DNA of 58,670 nucleotides from an uncultured Granulosicoccaceae bacterium. Its GTDB lineage: Bacteria; Pseudomonadota; Gammaproteobacteria; Granulosicoccales; Granulosicoccaceae. The notes beneath the pieces are model-generated. The model saw only the letters and a program-made list of their open reading frames with translations. It was not told the origin of the DNA and did not search any database. The stretch spans positions 1 to 58,670 of the forward strand of contig CALGND010000085.1 in the NCBI GenBank assembly GCA_937958675.1, written 5' to 3'. This document shows positions 51,020 to 58,670 of the stretch, piece by piece; within the stretch, counting starts at the first letter, position 1; each line of letters opens with the position of its first letter. A program made the position numbers and the translations under genes.

Positions 51020-51793
51020 TCAGTTGACTAGCAAATTTTTATAGTTGTCCGTGTTTTCCACATGATGTTGTGAGATGTTGAATACCCCGACTAACAGCAG
51101 TACAAGACACAGTGTTTGAATAAAGGAAGCTGTATTGATTCGTTCTACAGGCTTACGAAAATAGAATGCACTAAGCAATGCAAGCCATGCTGTGCCTAGG
51201 CAGATTGCCCCTGCTACATCAGAAGCCCAGTGAGCGCCTAGATACATTCGAGAGAATGCAATTAAAAAGGCCATCGAAAGCAACGTGGCGATCGTAGGAA
51301 GTCGCCAACGCGAATCTATTTGTCTAATCAAAATAATGGCAACCGATGCGTACATAACAAAATTGATCGCGCTATGGCCGCTGGGGAACGAGAAGTTGCT
51401 CCAACCAGTATAGAGATCTTCAATGGGGCGGGTTCGTTGAACTGAATTTTTAATGCCTGAATTAAGCAAAGCCATGCCTACTATGGCGGCTGACCAAAAA
51501 CGGGCTGTTCGCCGAGCTTGGTTGGAAAGTAAGACGATGAACAAAGCGATTGTGGTGCTCACGACAACGATTGAGTCTCCAAATTCTGTGAAGGTAATCA
51601 TTATTGTGTCGATTGTTGGCGTTCGGTATGTTTGCAGTGTTTGATAGATGGCGATATCGATCTGCGTTATGACTCCTTGGTTCACAACATTCGAGCCTAT
51701 GAACAGGAATAACAATAGCGCGGCTATCGACAAGGCGCAGCATAGTGTCGATATAGAGTTGGCCGTTGTGGGGTGTTTATTCGTGCCGAGCAT
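51020..51793 (-). CDS. PAP2-family membrane phosphatase
   Basis: Integral membrane phosphatase of 257 residues with about six hydrophobic segments. The three PAP2 motifs are complete: KNSVQRTRP, PSGHSAINF and SRMYLGAHWASD. These enzymes dephosphorylate phosphatidate, phosphatidylglycerophosphate or undecaprenyl diphosphate. It is monocistronic. The intergenic region to the left (50805-51019) shows no clear element. Confidence 0.9.
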   Translation of the reverse strand: MLGTNKHPTTANSISTLCCALSIAALLLFLFIGSNVVNQGVITQIDIAIYQTLQTYRTPTIDTIMITFTEFGDSIVVVSTTIALFIVLLSNQARRTARFWSAAIVGMALLNSGIKNSVQRTRPIEDLYTGWSNFSFPSGHSAINFVMYASVAIILIRQIDSRWRLPTIATLLSMAFLIAFSRMYLGAHWASDVAGAICLGTAWLALLSAFYFRKPVERINTASFIQTLCLVLLLVGVFNISQHHVENTDNYKNLLVN

Positions 51794-52203
51794 TGATTTC
51801 TTTTACCTCAGAAAAACCTGCTCTGGCAGTGAGAGCGTTGCGTAAGTAGTGAAGGACTAGCGAAGCTTAACAGTAGTAAAGAACAGATCATCGTGTAAAG
51901 ATATAGATTATGATAACAATCAATAGCTTAGTGCTAGATTAATAGAGTGTTTTGATAGTGCTAAGGGTTTCCTGACTCTGAGCATGTGGCCTTAGAATTT
52001 AAATGGAATAGGGCCGAAAATCAGCTTGCTCATGCAAGAATGGCTGTATTCATACCAGCAAGCCCCAAAAATCAGGCTATACAAGGTGTGTCGCACAGCT
52101 GAATTGCCGCTAAATACCGTATTTAGACAGGCCTAAATGGTAGAATCTCCGGCTAACTTCATTCTTGGTACGCCTTGCGTGCCCCAACTGCAGGTCCAGT
52201 CCT
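51794..52203. other. 410-base intergenic region between PAP2 and ABC-F genes
   Basis: Divergent promoter region. I see no gene, RNA or strong terminator here. There is a loose inverted repeat, CTAAGG (51961-51966) and CCTTAG (51990-51995), and a small CTTGC/GCAAG hairpin near 52030. In-frame sequence from TTG 52165 extends the ABC-F frame but lacks homology to YbiT. Confidence 0.4.
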
Positions 52204-53814
52204 TTGCTAACCGCTGCTAACGTCACTGTCCAATTCGGCCCCAAGCCACTTTTTGAAAACATATCCGTCAAGTTTGGTGGTGGTAACCGCTATGGATTGA
52301 TTGGTGCGAATGGCTGTGGTAAGTCCACATTCATGAACATCTTGTCTGGCGAGCGCGAGCCAACTAGCGGAAACGTATCCCTTACGCCTAATGAGCGTAT
52401 CGGTAAGCTGAGTCAGGATCAGTTTGCATTTGAAGAATATACGGTCGTTGATACTGTCATCATGGGCCATGCCGAACTATGGAAGATTAAGCAGGAGCGC
52501 GATCGTATTTATAGCCTGCCTGAAATGACTGAAGAAGAAGGGATGGCCGTTGCAGAATTAGAAGTTGAATTCGCTGAACTAGATGGCTATACCGCCGAAA
52601 GCAGGGCAGGTGAATTTTTAAGTGGCGCTGGAATTGATGTCTCACTACATAACGGTTTAATGAGCGAAGTTGCGCCAGGTTGGAAGCTGCGCGTATTGCT
52701 TGCACAAGCCTTGTTTGCTTCTCCTGATATTTTATTACTCGATGAGCCTACCAACAACTTGGATATCAACGCTATTCGTTGGTTAGAGGGCGTACTCGCC
52801 AATCAAAAAAGCACCATCGTGATCATTTCTCACGATCGACACTTCCTAAACTCTGTGTGCACGCACATGGCCGATATCGACTATGGCGAACTGCGTGTTT
52901 ACCCAGGTAATTACGATGACTTTATGATTGCCGCAACGGCTGCACGAGAGTTGCTGCAAAACGAAAATTCTAAGAAGAAAGTAGAAATTGCTGATCTGCA
53001 AGCGTTTGTTAGCCGTTTTTCTGCCAATGCTTCAAAAGCGAAACAAGCGACGTCGCGTGCTAAAAAGCTTGAGAAGATAGAGCTGCACGATATAAAACGT
53101 TCGAGCCGTGTTAGCCCGTACATTCGGTTCTCGCAGGAGAAGAAGCTATTTCGCCAAGCACTCGTTTTGGAGAATCTCTCAAAAGGATTCGATGAAGGCC
53201 CCTTGTTTGAAAAAGGTGAGCTGATGTTAGAGGCTGGGTCACGTCTTGCTGTTATTGGTGAGAATGGCGTAGGCAAGAGTACTTTGCTGCGTTGTCTATT
53301 AAATGAGGTCGACGTTGATAGCGGCGAGATACAGTGGTCAGAGAACGCAACAATTGGGTATTGCCCGCAGGATAACATCGCTGAATTTAATAGCGACATC
53401 ACCTTGTTCGACTGGATGAGCCAATGGCGTAAGGCATCGCACAATGACCAAATCGTTCGCGCAACTTTGGGCCAGCTGTTGTTTTCATCTGATGATTTTC
53501 TGAAACCCGTTAAGGTATGTTCAGGTGGTGAGAAAAACCGCTTGCTGTTTGGCAAGCTGATGATGACATCACCTAACGTGATGATCCTGGATGAGCCAAC
53601 TAATCACATGGATATGGAAGCCATCGAAGCGTTAAACCTAGCCTTGGACCATTACGAAGGTACGATAATATTTGTCAGCCATGATCGCGAATTTGTATCG
53701 TCACTGGCTACGCAGATCATTGAGATCAAAGACAAGAAACTCAATAACTTTGCTGGTACTTACGATGAGTATTTGGCTAGCCAGAAGATGGAGCAGAAGG
53801 CTGCTAATGCCTAG
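52204..53814 (+). CDS. ABC-F family ATPase, YbiT-like
   Basis: Ribosome-associated ABC-F protein with two ATPase domains, 536 residues from TTG 52204 (E. coli YbiT has 530). Start chosen because family members open with LLTxxNVTxQFG; TTG 52165 would add 13 unlike residues. Domain 1: GANGCGKST and [11 protein letters not shown]. The interdomain linker [32 protein letters not shown] (split here) is basic. Domain 2: GENGVGKST, signature [12 protein letters not shown], and [11 protein letters not shown]. It should act on the ribosome E-site in translation control. Confidence 0.9.
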   Translation: MLTAANVTVQFGPKPLFENISVKFGGGNRYGLIGANGCGKSTFMNILSGEREPTSGNVSLTPNERIGKLSQDQFAFEEYTVVDTVIMGHAELWKIKQERDRIYSLPEMTEEEGMAVAELEVEFAELDGYTAESRAGEFLSGAGIDVSLHNGLMSEVAPGWKLRVLLAQALFASPDILLLDEPTNNLDINAIRWLEGVLANQKSTIVIISHDRHFLNSVCTHMADIDYGELRVYPGNYDDFMIAATAARELLQNENSKKKVEIADLQAFVSRFSANASKAKQATSRAKKLEKIELHDIKRSSRVSPYIRFSQEKKLFRQALVLENLSKGFDEGPLFEKGELMLEAGSRLAVIGENGVGKSTLLRCLLNEVDVDSGEIQWSENATIGYCPQDNIAEFNSDITLFDWMSQWRKASHNDQIVRATLGQLLFSSDDFLKPVKVCSGGEKNRLLFGKLMMTSPNVMILDEPTNHMDMEAIEALNLALDHYEGTIIFVSHDREFVSSLATQIIEIKDKKLNNFAGTYDEYLASQKMEQKAANA

Positions 53815-53823
53815 CCTCTGGCC

Positions 53824-53848
53824 TGCTTAGCCACCGATCAGCTAAGCA
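53824..53848. terminator. Bidirectional terminator-like hairpin between convergent genes
   Basis: TGCTTAGC (53824-53831) and GCTAAGCA (53841-53848) form a perfect eight-pair stem with a nine-base loop between the convergent ABC-F and OYE genes. No T-run is present on the plus strand, so termination would be weak. Confidence 0.45.
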
Positions 53849-53875
53849 CGATCACGAATCGTGTGTTTCACGAAC

Positions 53876-55000
53876 TCAACGCTGGCCAACCTTGGTATCG
53901 CCAAACAGTCGTCCCACACTAGCTGGGGTACTTCTCCAGTATTGCTTTGGCGCGCTTACTGTTGCACCGAGTTCCGCTGCGGCGTGCCATACCCAGCGAG
54001 GGTTATATAGAAACCCTCGCGCTATGGCGATCATATCGGCGCTGCCATTTTTTAATATCTCTTCGGCTTGCCTAGGCTCGGTAATCAGCCCAACCGCCAT
54101 AACTGGCATATCTACCTCTGCTTTAATCGCTTGCGCAAAATGTACTTGATACCCTGGTTTTAAGTCTATTTTCTGTTTGCTAGAAACCCCGCCGCTGGAG
54201 ACATCAATCCAATCACAGTTTAGCGCTTGCAGTTTCTTGGAAAAAGTAATCGCTTCCTTTACATCCCAGCTACTATCTTCATCCCAATCACTTGCGGATA
54301 TTCGAACACCCATTGGTTTAGACTCGGGCCACGCAATGCGCATAGCAGCAAATACCTCCAGCGGAAATCGCATGCGGTTTTCTAGAGAGCCGCCGTATTG
54401 ATCTGCTCGTTGATTTGCAACGGGCGAGAGAAACTGGTGCATTAAATACCCATGCGCGCAGTGCAGTTCGATTGCATCAATGCCTAATCGCTCTGATCGT
54501 TCAACGGCAGCGATGAATGTCTGCTTCATTGAGTCTAGATCAGCAATGCTCAATTCTTGTGGCGGTGTTTCACCTTTATTTTGTGCAATGGCACTGGGCG
54601 CTACTGCTGGCCATCCGTCTTGTTCAGCAGGTATTTGTAATCCCCCATTCCATGGTTCGAAGCTGGACGCCTTTCTACCCGCATGATTTAGCTGAATACA
54701 AATGGGTAAGGCGGCAGATGGATTTAATTGACGTAAGTCCGTTATCAAGGTATCGAGCGCGAATTCGTTTTCATCGCTGTATAAGCCTAAGCAACCAGGC
54801 GAAATACGTCCGATGGCTTCGACGGCAGATGCCTCTAAAACCAACATGCCAGCTGAGGATAAGGCTAGCTGACCAAGGTGCGCTGCGTGCCAAGGCTGTG
54901 CCGTGCCATCGATAGCGGAGTACTGGCACATAGGTGACACAATAACGCGATTGGGAATCGTTAATGAGCGTAGATTGATTGGCTCGAATAGTAATGACAT
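53876..55000 (-). CDS. Old yellow enzyme-family NADH:flavin oxidoreductase
   Basis: FMN-dependent ene-reductase of the YqjM/thermophilic-like OYE group, 374 residues. The N-terminus MSLLFEPINLRSLTIPNRVIVSPMCQYSA has the YqjM-type Cys in PMCQYSA. HGYLMHQFLSPVANQRADQYGGSLENR and ADMIAIARGFLYNPRWVWHAA are family signatures. Its physiological substrate is unknown; many reduce activated alkenes. It is next to, and 22 bases downstream of, the MATE gene on the same strand. Confidence 0.9.
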   Translation of the reverse strand: MSLLFEPINLRSLTIPNRVIVSPMCQYSAIDGTAQPWHAAHLGQLALSSAGMLVLEASAVEAIGRISPGCLGLYSDENEFALDTLITDLRQLNPSAALPICIQLNHAGRKASSFEPWNGGLQIPAEQDGWPAVAPSAIAQNKGETPPQELSIADLDSMKQTFIAAVERSERLGIDAIELHCAHGYLMHQFLSPVANQRADQYGGSLENRMRFPLEVFAAMRIAWPESKPMGVRISASDWDEDSSWDVKEAITFSKKLQALNCDWIDVSSGGVSSKQKIDLKPGYQVHFAQAIKAEVDMPVMAVGLITEPRQAEEILKNGSADMIAIARGFLYNPRWVWHAAAELGATVSAPKQYWRSTPASVGRLFGDTKVGQR

Positions 55001-55022
55001 GATTAGGAATCCGTTTTTAGTA

Positions 55023-56381
55023 TCATTTGCTTGAAGATGTTGCGACTACGGAAGTAGAATTAGAAAACGAGTTGAGTATTCTGCGCGTGTACCAGTTTGC
55101 AACAACAGCGCTAATAACAACAATCGATACGATTGTGTAGAAGACGGTAATCATCGGATAACCCATCACTACTATTAGAAAGTAATTAATACTAACCGGT
55201 AAAATAAATTGCCGTGCCATTCCAAGCGCCATAGGGAATAGGGGGCGCTTTATAGACTGCAATAGTGCCACGCTTAGGAATAGCACCACGTAGGCGTAGA
55301 ATGCGATTGCATCGATTTTAAGATAAGATGCACCGGTTTGTTTAATAGCATCACTTTGAGTAAATATGCTCATCATCGCAGGAGACAGAAAAAGCATGAC
55401 TGGGATAGAGACTGCAGCCATTGCTAGACCAATGGTGAGTCCTTTAGTGTAAGTTTCTTTAACTCTGTCAAAATTGCCAGCACCATAATTTTGGCCGGCT
55501 ATAGCCATTACTGCTGCATTAAGCCCCAGCGCTGGTAGAAGCAAAACTTGTTCGATCCTCAAACCGACTGCGTAACCGGCTATGTGATCGCTACCAAATC
55601 TACCGATATAGGCGACTGAAATAAACCCACCAAGAATAATGGTTAGCATGTTCAAACTTGCTGGTAATATTTGTTGTAGCAATGCTAACCACTTAGAAAA
55701 GCGAAACGAAGGCTTTACCCAACGCCCGGTTTTAATTGCTAGAACCCTAAATAGATAAAGCGCCGATGCTAGCTTTATCACTACGGTCGCTAAAGCGAGC
55801 CCTCTGACACCAAAATCCAGAACAAAAGTAAACAAGGGGTTGAGCAAGAAATTAGCGAAAAAACCAACCATCAATACATTTCGATTGGAGGTGGTATCCC
55901 CCATCGCCATCAAAGCGCCAGCTGCCATAAAGGAGAGTATGAATGCGGCACTACCCATCAGTGTTATATCAAGGTACTGATTAGCTAGCGGTGCTATATG
56001 GGGTTCTGCACCAAGAAACAAAACTAGTTTGTCGGCCAGTAGCCAGCCTAATATCATGGTTATTACACTGAACAGAATACTTAAGCTAAATGCTTCATCA
56101 ACCCATCCGCCGATTTCAGTCTCATTGCCTGCGCCAATCTCCGGTGCTATTACAGCGGATGTGCCGGTTTGCATACCGATACCAATAGCTAGCAGTATAA
56201 AAAAGACACTGCCTGCGATGGATACCCCCGCAAGTGATTGGTCTGATAGAAGGCCTGCAAACCAGAAGTCGGTCAGGTTGTACAGTGTATTGAATATCAT
56301 ACCCATAGCAGCAGGTATTGAAAGCCTAATCAAATGTTGATAGACCGAACCTGTGGTGAGATTGCTTTCGCTGCTGGACAT
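55023..56381 (-). CDS. MATE-family multidrug/metabolite exporter
   Basis: Integral membrane protein of 452 residues with about 12 hydrophobic segments, from ATG 56381; GTG 56399 would add six residues. The MATE layout is seen: IPAAMGMIFNTLYNLTDFWFAG, GIGMQTGTSAVIAPEIGAGNETE, and in the second half LPALGLNAAVMAIAGQNYGAGNFDRVKETY. It lies between a MatB-like ligase and the OYE gene in a minus-strand run. Substrate unknown. Confidence 0.9.
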   Translation of the reverse strand: MSSSESNLTTGSVYQHLIRLSIPAAMGMIFNTLYNLTDFWFAGLLSDQSLAGVSIAGSVFFILLAIGIGMQTGTSAVIAPEIGAGNETEIGGWVDEAFSLSILFSVITMILGWLLADKLVLFLGAEPHIAPLANQYLDITLMGSAAFILSFMAAGALMAMGDTTSNRNVLMVGFFANFLLNPLFTFVLDFGVRGLALATVVIKLASALYLFRVLAIKTGRWVKPSFRFSKWLALLQQILPASLNMLTIILGGFISVAYIGRFGSDHIAGYAVGLRIEQVLLLPALGLNAAVMAIAGQNYGAGNFDRVKETYTKGLTIGLAMAAVSIPVMLFLSPAMMSIFTQSDAIKQTGASYLKIDAIAFYAYVVLFLSVALLQSIKRPLFPMALGMARQFILPVSINYFLIVVMGYPMITVFYTIVSIVVISAVVANWYTRRILNSFSNSTSVVATSSSK

Positions 56382-56409
56382 GGATTTATACAAGGCCACT
56401 TTTTGATGG

Positions 56410-57921
56410 CTAGGTAAAGAGCGACTTATATTGCTCTCGAAGTATATTTTTTTGTACTTTGCCCATTGTGTTTCTGGGTAGCTCGTCCATTATGATCAAT
56501 TTCTGTGGACACTTAAAACTGGCAAGCGACGTTTTCATGCCCTCCATGATGTGGTCAAGTTCTGGTGTTTGCCCAAGCTCTGCAACAACTACTCCGATAG
56601 CAGTTTCTCCAAAGTCTGGGTGTGGTACACCGATCACAGCGCTTTCGAGTACGCCAGCTTGTTCGTCTAAGATTAGTTCGATTTCTTTTGGGTAGATATT
56701 AAAACCGCCAGATATGATTAGGTCCTTATCGCGCCCTACTATGTGAATGTAACCGTCTTCGTCAAATTTGGCTAAATCCCCAGTGATAAAAAATCCGTTT
56801 TCTCGCAACTCGGCCGCCGTTTTTTCGGGCATCTGCCAATAGCCACTAAATACATTGCGGCCACGAACTTCGAGTGCTCCTGTTTCACCTGTTGGTACTG
56901 GGTCACCCGTTTCGCTATCGGTGATTTTTATTTCAACTCCGGGCAAGGCGAATCCTACAGTGCCAGCTCGCCGTTCGCCATCGTACGGATTGGAAGCATT
57001 CATATTGGTTTCTGTCATGCCGTATCGTTCAAGGATGCGGTGGCCTGTTCGCTCCTCAAATTGCTTATGCGTCTCCGCTAATAATGGTGCGCTACCTGAG
57101 ACAAACAAGCGCATATGTGATGCAAGTTCAGCGGTGAATCGTTCGTCGTTTAGTAGTCGGGTATAGAACGTGGGCACGCCCATCATCGTAGTGGCGTCGG
57201 GTAGTGCGCTGATTATTTGATCCAGATTAAATTTAGGGATAAAGATTATGCTGCTGCCCGCAAGTAATGCGATGTTAGTTGCGACAAACAGGCCGTGTGT
57301 ATGGAAGATCGGCAAGGCATGTATTAAAACGTCATTAGTAGTAAAACGCCAATCATCTACTAGCACCTCAGCGTTAGACAGTAGGTTGTCTTGCGTCAGC
57401 ATTGCACCTTTGGAGCGCCCTGTGGTACCAGATGTATATAACAATGCAGCCAAATCATTCAAGCTTCGCTCGGCTGTATTAAATTCATCAGCTTGAGTAT
57501 TGGCTTTGTCAATTAGGGTTCCTGTTCCGTCAGCGTTTAGAGTCTCCAGTGCCGTACCAAGCTTTGAAGCCAGTGTAGAAAGGCCGCTTTGTTTTGCACT
57601 GTCGCACACTAATAGCGCGGCACCACTGTCTTCGACGAAGTAGGCGAGCTCATCAACGGTGTAGGCATTATTAAGGGGCAGGAATACTAAACCTGCTTGT
57701 ACGCAAGCGGCGTACAGAGCTAAGGCCTCTGGAGATTTTTCAATCTGTGCAGCAACACGATCGCCAGGCGCCAGCCCAAGTTGCGAAACTGCATTGGCTA
57801 GGCGCGCAGCTAATGCCAGAAATTCTTGATGTGAAATCAGCTGATTGTTGGCGAGCCGGAGAAATGGCGTTGATTTTCCTGCGTGTATGCCAAATAGAGC
57901 ATCAAATAAAGGATTAGACAT
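56410..57921 (-). CDS. matB: Malonyl-CoA synthetase-like acyl-CoA ligase
   Basis: AMP-forming ligase of 503 residues. The N-terminal VAAQIEKSPEALALYAACVQAGLVFLPLN and NAYTVDELAYFVEDS segments are typical of malonyl-CoA synthetases (MatB). The ATP loop LLYTSGTTGRSKGAM, then RYGMTETNMNASNPYDGERRAGTVG and the C-terminal NTMGKVQKNILRE follow. Activates malonate or methylmalonate to the CoA ester. It is 29 bases upstream of the MATE gene. No malonate transporter or decarboxylase is present, so the substrate is a family-level call. Confidence 0.85.
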   Translation of the reverse strand: MSNPLFDALFGIHAGKSTPFLRLANNQLISHQEFLALAARLANAVSQLGLAPGDRVAAQIEKSPEALALYAACVQAGLVFLPLNNAYTVDELAYFVEDSGAALLVCDSAKQSGLSTLASKLGTALETLNADGTGTLIDKANTQADEFNTAERSLNDLAALLYTSGTTGRSKGAMLTQDNLLSNAEVLVDDWRFTTNDVLIHALPIFHTHGLFVATNIALLAGSSIIFIPKFNLDQIISALPDATTMMGVPTFYTRLLNDERFTAELASHMRLFVSGSAPLLAETHKQFEERTGHRILERYGMTETNMNASNPYDGERRAGTVGFALPGVEIKITDSETGDPVPTGETGALEVRGRNVFSGYWQMPEKTAAELRENGFFITGDLAKFDEDGYIHIVGRDKDLIISGGFNIYPKEIELILDEQAGVLESAVIGVPHPDFGETAIGVVVAELGQTPELDHIMEGMKTSLASFKCPQKLIIMDELPRNTMGKVQKNILREQYKSLFT

Positions 57922-57959
57922 AAATCGGTGTTTACTAGTTAGTTGCGAATATTAATAGC

Positions 57960-58373
57960 TTACGAACGCATGTGGTTGAGTAAATCCAAGGCCTCACTTG
58001 TACCTGATGCGGGCAAATTGAGCAATTTTATTTCATCCAACACAATTTGATCTGCATCTTTTAGCAACTCACGGCCGATGGTAGTGAGCTTAGCAAGGCT
58101 GCGTCTAGCATCCCTTTCGCTTTTTTGTGTTACCACAAGGCCAATTTTTTCCAATGGCTTAAGTGCTCGCGTAATGGCGGACGGTGTTAAGCCTACCGCA
58201 TCGGCTAAATCGACCCGGGTAGCAGCACCACTGTATTTATTTTGGAGTTCGTTAAGAAGGTGATACTCGGTAAAGCTCACACCCTTGGTGCAGGACAAGG
58301 CGCGATCAAGCCTGCGTTCTATCCGGGAAGCGGTTTTGAGTAAGGTAAAAACGAATTCGTCATTTGGTGTCAT
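57960..58373 (-). CDS. MarR-family transcriptional regulator
   Basis: Winged helix protein of 137 residues. The recognition region VDLADAVGLTPSAITRALKPLEKIGLVVTQKSERDARRSLAKLT is typical of MarR. It is the first gene of a minus-strand set (MarR, MatB, MATE, OYE) and likely represses this set and the divergent gene. A palindrome lies upstream at 58408-58422. Confidence 0.9.
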   Translation of the reverse strand: MTPNDEFVFTLLKTASRIERRLDRALSCTKGVSFTEYHLLNELQNKYSGAATRVDLADAVGLTPSAITRALKPLEKIGLVVTQKSERDARRSLAKLTTIGRELLKDADQIVLDEIKLLNLPASGTSEALDLLNHMRS

Positions 58374-58407
58374 AATAAATGAATAATACCTGACAACTCA
58401 CGCATTA

Positions 58408-58422
58408 TGCAACTATATTGCA
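58408..58422. promoter_or_regulatory. Palindrome, candidate MarR operator
   Basis: TGCAA (58408-58412) and TTGCA (58418-58422) form an inverted repeat with a five-base spacer in the 126-base divergent region between the MarR gene and the next plus-strand gene. MarR proteins bind such short palindromes near their own promoter. Confidence 0.45.
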
Positions 58423-58499
58423 ATGATTTATCAAGCCGTGGCGTAGCGGCGTGATTTTCAAACAAGCTGTTACGCACGGCCCGTCGTTATACTATTGCC

Positions 58500-58670
58500 G
58501 TGAACAAACAGCAAACTCTACTGATCATCGGCGGCTACGGAGAGTTTGGTGGACGTCTTGCTCGATTACTTCTGCGTGATAATCACTCCGTAATTGTGGC
58601 TGGACGAAGCCTTGGAAAAGCCTCCGCGTTTTGTCAGCAATACGGTGGTATCCCCCAACAATTTGATATC
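58500..58670 (+). CDS. Rossmann-fold oxidoreductase, saccharopine dehydrogenase-like, cut by window edge
   Basis: Open frame from GTG 58500 to the right edge (57 codons seen). The opening LLIIGGYGEFGGRLARLLLRD is a dinucleotide-binding motif, followed by SVIVAGRSLGKASAFC. This is the N-terminal pattern of saccharopine dehydrogenase NADP-binding-type proteins and related short membrane-associated reductases. The rest of the gene is outside the window. It is divergent from the MarR gene. Confidence 0.7.
   Translation, partial: MNKQQTLLIIGGYGEFGGRLARLLLRDNHSVIVAGRSLGKASAFCQQYGGIPQQFDI

Noticed and set aside
52165..52203. Upstream TTG start for the ABC-F gene
   Set aside because: Adds a Cys-containing stretch absent from YbiT-like proteins; TTG 52204 restores the usual N-terminus.
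1..58670. CRISPR array, prophage, insertion sequence or integron
   Set aside because: No regularly spaced repeats, no transposase, integrase or phage structural genes; the gene content is ordinary chromosomal metabolism.

Overview
The window looks like chromosome from a marine, aerobic, Gram-negative proteobacterium, most likely a gammaproteobacterium. Supporting signs are lipid A genes (LpxO-like, LpxR-like), a YbiT-type ABC-F protein, c-type cytochromes, moderate GC, and an emphasis on methylated nitrogen compounds. The taxon is an inference. I see no rRNA, tRNA, prophage, IS element or CRISPR array.

Left part, methyl-group catabolism (1-16 kb). A minus-strand operon runs soxB-soxD-soxA-soxG into an NAD-linked formate dehydrogenase: a fused NuoE/NuoF-type subunit, then a Mo/W catalytic subunit cut by the left edge. 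It would remove a methyl group from sarcosine (or a related N-methyl amino acid) to folate and oxidise the resulting formate. A GlxA-type AraC regulator is divergent from it, and two tandem 21-bp repeats lie between them. After a glutamine amidotransferase and an EamA transporter comes a minus-strand series: dimethylarginine dimethylaminohydrolase, a di-heme lipoprotein, a GBBH-like Fe/2OG oxygenase and an HD-domain oxygenase with the PhnZ/TmpB ligand set. The last two resemble TmpA/TmpB, which convert 2-trimethylaminoethylphosphonate to glycine betaine and phosphate. This suggests a route from phosphonate through betaine and sarcosine to C1 units.

Middle part (16-35 kb). An unrecognised ~565-residue protein is translationally coupled to a DUF3726 protein. 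Next are a CHM isomerase, PaaI, PaaK and a Bcr/CflA exporter. Then comes the most unusual block: a GntR/FCD regulator divergent from a FAD oxidoreductase, a glutamine-synthetase-like ligase, a three-gene split glutamate-synthase-like enzyme (GlxBCD/MgsABC), two small unknown proteins, a DUF1989-GcvT fusion like trimethylamine N-oxide demethylase, an Amt channel and a 61-residue membrane peptide. It resembles the N-methylglutamate/TMAO pathway, but the ligase is not typical GmaS and no canonical N-methylglutamate dehydrogenase is adjacent.

Right part (35-58.7 kb). LpxO-like hydroxylase, HipBA toxin-antitoxin with a clear operator, an amino-acid-oxidase-like flavoprotein and an unlisted 58-residue zinc-ribbon protein. 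A xylose locus follows: ROK regulator, di-heme oxidoreductase, CRTAC1/FG-GAP protein and xylB on one strand, with xylF-xylH-xylG divergent. The window ends with an LpxR-like protein, PAP2 phosphatase, ABC-F protein, OYE reductase, MATE exporter, malonyl-CoA synthetase-like ligase, MarR regulator and a Rossmann-fold oxidoreductase cut by the right edge.

All function calls rest on reading translated sequence and motifs; no database search was possible.
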